Source of the DNA: Lamellibrachia columna
Lineage: Eukaryota; Annelida; Polychaeta; Sabellida; Siboglinidae
Length of the DNA: 64,000 nucleotides
Assembly: GCA_963662155.1 (NCBI GenBank)
Contig: OY759262.1
Coordinates: 11,573,000-11,636,999 of the forward strand
Reading direction: 5' to 3'
The notes beneath the pieces are model-generated. The model did not search any database. It saw only the letters and a program-made list of their open reading frames with translations, and was not told the DNA's origin. Shown in pieces: positions 60,479 to 64,000 of this stretch. Each line of letters starts with the position of its first letter. Position 1 is the first letter of the stretch. A program made the position numbers and the translations under genes.

Positions 60479-61140
60479 TTTTAATTCGTGCGCAGTTCGG
60501 AAGATGGATGCAGCGGCATTATCATTAAATTTTTATTGAAAAACTGTTTGCAGAACAATCGCGTATCCACGACAACACGTGCCCGATCCTAGTTCGAAAA
60601 ATATGTAACACGTTATGGTGTCAGAAAAGAATACATCGTGTCACCTATAACGCTAAACTAGTATCGGAACGCAGCACTCGGTCGGCAAAGATGTGGCATA
60701 TGCACATGAATTATTTTAGGTCTTGCATTTTTATAATTTTTTTAATTATATCAGCCACATAAGGTAAAGGTCGCTATATTGGAAAACTAAATAACATCGG
60801 GATTCCACGTTCCTCGTGATTCATTTTTTCTTGGCCAATCAATTCGTAAAATATGTTGAAATGGATTGAAAACCGGTCAAATTTAAAGCAACGTTTTTAT
60901 ATTGGACCAACGTACAAACACGTACGCTATATTGGACCAATAAGTTTTCTAGCTCTTAAATACATGACGTCTGATAAAAAAGGTGCACGGCATGTGTGTA
61001 ACATGGTTATAATTATTACAAATTTAATATTTCAAAAATAATCACACTTAATTAAAGTAAAACTGATTAGGCTACTACATAATATATACAGCTCGTTGTT
61101 TTATCAGCTGTATATAGCTAGTCCGGTGTGATACAGTGAT
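60479..61140. other. Upstream region of C1D
   Basis: Likely holds the C1D promoter. No TATA box in a convincing position and no second gene starting here that I can support. A pair of near repeats GCTATATTGGA/CGCTATATTGGACCAA occurs at 60771 and 60925. Confidence 0.5.
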
Positions 61141-61189
61141 GTTGCGGAGTTCTACTCGCACGAGAAGGAAACATGCCACTGTCGCTGTG

Positions 61190-62180
61190 ACATGATGGGA
61201 AACTTCATCGGACGAAGGCAAGCATCACGGGCTGCTTGGAGAAAGTTGTGCCGCCTCAACCAGACAGTTGTCCGACGGTTCCATGCGGTGATGTTCGTGT
61301 TATTGACGTACAGCGCGGGGGCTTCGACAATATTGGGCGAGTATCTAACAACGGAATTTGCTGCACACGTTTTGTTCCAGTTCAATAACACCCAACGTAT
61401 GGGCATTGTCTGGGAACATGCACAGCAAAAGATGGAAAGGGTGTTCGCCTTCGCCTCTGCCAGAAAGGCTGTTCGACGATAACGATAAAAGAGTTGTTGG
61501 CATTCTGGAACCAAATAGTGAGCATAGACTGTGGAGCTGTCACAACCACGAGACATTGCAGATTTGTCTCCATGCAAACACCAGAATGATGGTCCACGTC
61601 CGTGGTGCTGCAAAGTGTGGCTACAAGAAGGTCATGATCCGCACCGTGTACAGTGATGCTGTTGTTCTTGGAGTAGTCGCCGTTATCCCGCTGAGGGAAA
61701 TAACTGGAACTGGGAATTAATTCAGATTCATACCTGCTCAAGATATAGTACACTCGCTGCCATGGAAAAAAAGTGCTAAGTTTTTCCGTTTTTCAACGCG
61801 TGTACCAGGTACGACAATGTCAAGTGTTTTGAGAGCACACGTAGGAAACGTGGCAAACTTAGTACTGACGCTTTTTGTATTCCGTCAGACGCACCGTCGT
61901 GTCAGGGTATGTAGGCCGCAGTGTCGACCATCGAAAGGTTCACCATCCTGATGTACGACCGGACAATTTAAGCTCTCACATGGCCGTGAATGAAATTTCA
62001 CCAACACTGCTGGACCAGACGATTAGTGGGGCACCAACTGTGTGTGTGGGGGGGGGGCAGTTCGAGGACCACAAATCTGCTTCATCCAGTCTCAGACGTC
62101 TCGTTTCTAGACGGACGTGCATGGACAGCTCGAACAGAAAGCTTATGGAATACCTTGCTACAAGCCTGTTGAAGTAGGGA
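61190..62180 (+). pseudogene. Decayed member of the HEEADTRM-type repeated protein family
   Basis: Through several frames the plus strand reads GIVWEHAQ and DGKGVRLR, then IKELLAFWN, then ANTRMMVHVRGAAKCGYKKV followed by MIRTVYSDAVVLGVVAV. After that come RFIPAQDIVHSL, then FPFFNACTRYDNVKCF, FCIPSDAPS, and IERFTILMYDRT, with VNEI behind it. These follow the order of a protein often annotated as uncharacterised in invertebrate genomes (HEEADTRM..H, RTVDTDVVVLAVA, LPFFHA.TGCDT, IERFTVLMYDRT). Because it is multi-copy it is probably carried by a transposon. Stops and frameshifts mean this copy is dead. The frame at 61192-61482 is one of its pieces, not a separate gene. Confidence 0.7.
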
Positions 62181-64000
62181 TATCTGAAAGGCTGCAACCC
62201 GTGCACAAATAGACGCAGAAAAGCTTCAATAAAATTCTTTTTTGCACAAAAATACATTTTACAACAAATATATGGATGTCGTATGCTCCAATACCTTGGG
62301 GTATACCCGCACACCAGTGATCAATACATATTAATAACATATAGTTTTTCTTAGTGGCGTCGAAGTTTGGTAATTGGTAGTAATAATCTACAAAATATGC
62401 AGATTATCACTGCGAACCAGAATAAACAGTTCACTAGTTATGGCACATTATACCTTAGGTATGCGGACATGCCCCACCTTCCCCTATCTCATGAAGCATC
62501 CTCAATTCGATTTTTTTTAAATCTCATTTCAAATTCATTTTGTGAAAAATCAAACCTATCTAGTATCCACTGCAACATGCTATCTCTTTTGTAAACATTT
62601 TTAATGCTTATTTGTGTGAAATCATCAAACAAACTATTAAATTACTTAATGTTTGATCAAACACTAAGTTAAGTAAAATGGAAACGCTGAAAACTCACGA
62701 ATTTCACCCTTGGTGAAATTTCGTCACCTTATCATGTGATCGGCGAGAGGATGGAAGTTACGCCCATAATCGGCATTGACCCACACACGTGTTTACCATT
62801 TTGGATATCCACTATTTTGGGCCTTACCACATTTAATGACTAATGTCAATTCTTTCGATGATTTGAACAAATATAGAGCATTTAAAAGATGTTCCTTAAA
62901 CTGTTCACACACACTACATATTTGGACATCAACGAACCGGATTTGAGATAGGCTAAATCAGTTGAGGGTGGAGTTTTAAGACGCTCGTGTTATTTTCACG
63001 CATGCGCGGAAGTTGTGGAACTCCGTGGCTGTGTGGTCACGCGATGGAAGGCGAGTAACGACAAATATTGTAATTTGACAACTGCTTGTGTATACTATGT
63101 TGAATACAAATCGCACAGAATGTATTCGTAAGTAAAACGTGTGCGATAAACGGATCCCCGATAAACAGTACAATTAAATAGTCTTCCACATGTCGCTTTG
63201 AAATGGACACCACTTGGAAAAAAGAGAAGAACCGTGGACAAAGAAATGAAGCGGCATGGAATGCCCGAGCAGAAAGCGCCCACGTCTTGACGTAACGCGC
63301 TTCGTAATCTTATGTTTGCAGGATTTTCCCACTCTAGTGTGGATTGTTCATCAAGGAGAGCGTGATCGTTTTACGTCATGTGTACTTTTTTTTAGTAGAC
63401 TTTAAATCACACACGTAAGCGAAACGAAGGAAGAAAACACGTGTACCTGTTCATAGGAACACGAACTCTCATGTTACAAAGCGGACCATGGACAAAGAAA
63501 TGAATATAGGTACGTAGTTGTTAGCAAGCCTCACATTGTCGTCGTGTTTTGCCTTGGTTATTTGCATTGCTCTGTTTGGTGTTCATACCTACCGGTAGAG
63601 CGGATAATAAACCAGGGGTTGGCTAATTTCAGTTAAAAAAGCCGAAGCATGGAAAGTGCTTTGTACAAGTCAACATGATACATTTTTTATTTAGCTACAC
63701 CTTAACATCATACCAAATTAAATTGCATATGTTCATTATAATACACCTAGTAAGGACTCTCTCGTTGCAAGCAATATATTTACATCATATGAAGGTTGCA
63801 CGATTGACGTCTCTTTGTGGTTGTACGCTCGCGGGAGAGCGGATTTAACGCAAGGCGTGTCATTGTAACGTCGCACTCCTTCAGATTGTATTAACGTTTA
63901 ATGTGCGCTCCGTATTTCCAAGTCAACTCTGTTTTCTATTCTTTATTTTATGCTATTTTTGTCGTGAAAGCGTGGTGATGATTTGCCATATTTTGAATGT
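62180..64000. other. Right-hand flank, no gene seen
   Basis: Contains the dispersed repeat at about 62520-62880, a short palindrome ATTTCACCCTTGGTGAAATT at 62700, and a pair of GGACAAAGAAATGAA words at 63237 and 63490. No exon-like conserved peptide is recognised. Short frames are unsupported. Confidence 0.5.
62520..62880. repeat. Dispersed repeat, same family as 7930-8065
   Basis: CTAGTATCCACTGCAACATG, GTGTGAAATCATCAAACAAA and TTCTTTCGATGATTTGA follow the order of the copy at 7.93 kb, with extra sequence between the words. Confidence 0.6.

Noticed and set aside
61192..61482. Independent 96-codon gene upstream of C1D
   Set aside because: Neighbouring frames show it is one slice of a longer frameshifted repeat-family pseudogene.

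Overview
This is an animal nuclear genome window: split genes with GT-AG introns, many minisatellites, LINE and SINE fragments and small DNA transposons. There is no bacterial gene organisation. The three genes are single-copy animal housekeeping genes. The repeat content (jockey/CR1-like LINEs, a tRNA-derived SINE, hAT and Tc1/pogo-like elements, HEEADTRM-type repeat proteins) suggests a marine invertebrate, such as a cephalochordate, ambulacrarian or lophotrochozoan. I cannot name the species.

I assembled three complete genes by hand from splice sites, with intron phases matching at every junction. (1) ETAA1, minus strand, 18953 to 4930, 9 exons, 715 codons plus stop: a replication-stress ATR activator. 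(2) SF3B2/SAP145, plus strand, 21532 to 47263, 22 exons, 1107 codons plus stop: a U2 snRNP SF3b subunit. (3) C1D (Rrp47/Lrp1 family), minus strand, 60478 to 48102, 5 exons, 212 codons plus stop: a nuclear exosome cofactor. ETAA1 and SF3B2 are divergent, about 2.6 kb apart between ATGs; SF3B2 and C1D are convergent, with 838 bp between stops. ETAA1 and C1D are also neighbours on human chromosome 2p14, so this may be ancient microsynteny with SF3B2 lying between them.

Layout: 1-3259 is a 40-bp satellite with a 1678-bp higher-order period. 3.3-4.9 kb holds LINE 3' ends and a GTAT microsatellite. 4.9-19 kb is ETAA1, whose introns carry three minisatellites, a LINE, a SINE and two non-autonomous hAT elements. 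19-21.5 kb is the divergent intergenic region with another hAT element. 21.5-47.3 kb is SF3B2, with introns full of minisatellites and inverted-repeat elements, two of them ending very close to splice acceptors. 48.1-60.5 kb is C1D, whose 10.5-kb first intron holds a 2.8-kb 72-bp satellite, an internally deleted LINE, a 22-bp minisatellite, hAT transposase pieces and an RT fragment. 61.2-62.2 kb is a decayed member of a repeated invertebrate protein family. The last 1.8 kb shows no gene.

I did not find a new multi-gene system. The most interesting signals are splice sites that have themselves been tandemly duplicated in SF3B2 (a donor array at exon 12, an acceptor duplication at exon 16), a 34-nt ETAA1 microexon beside a minisatellite, two hAT elements with different ends but one shared core, and the higher-order satellites.
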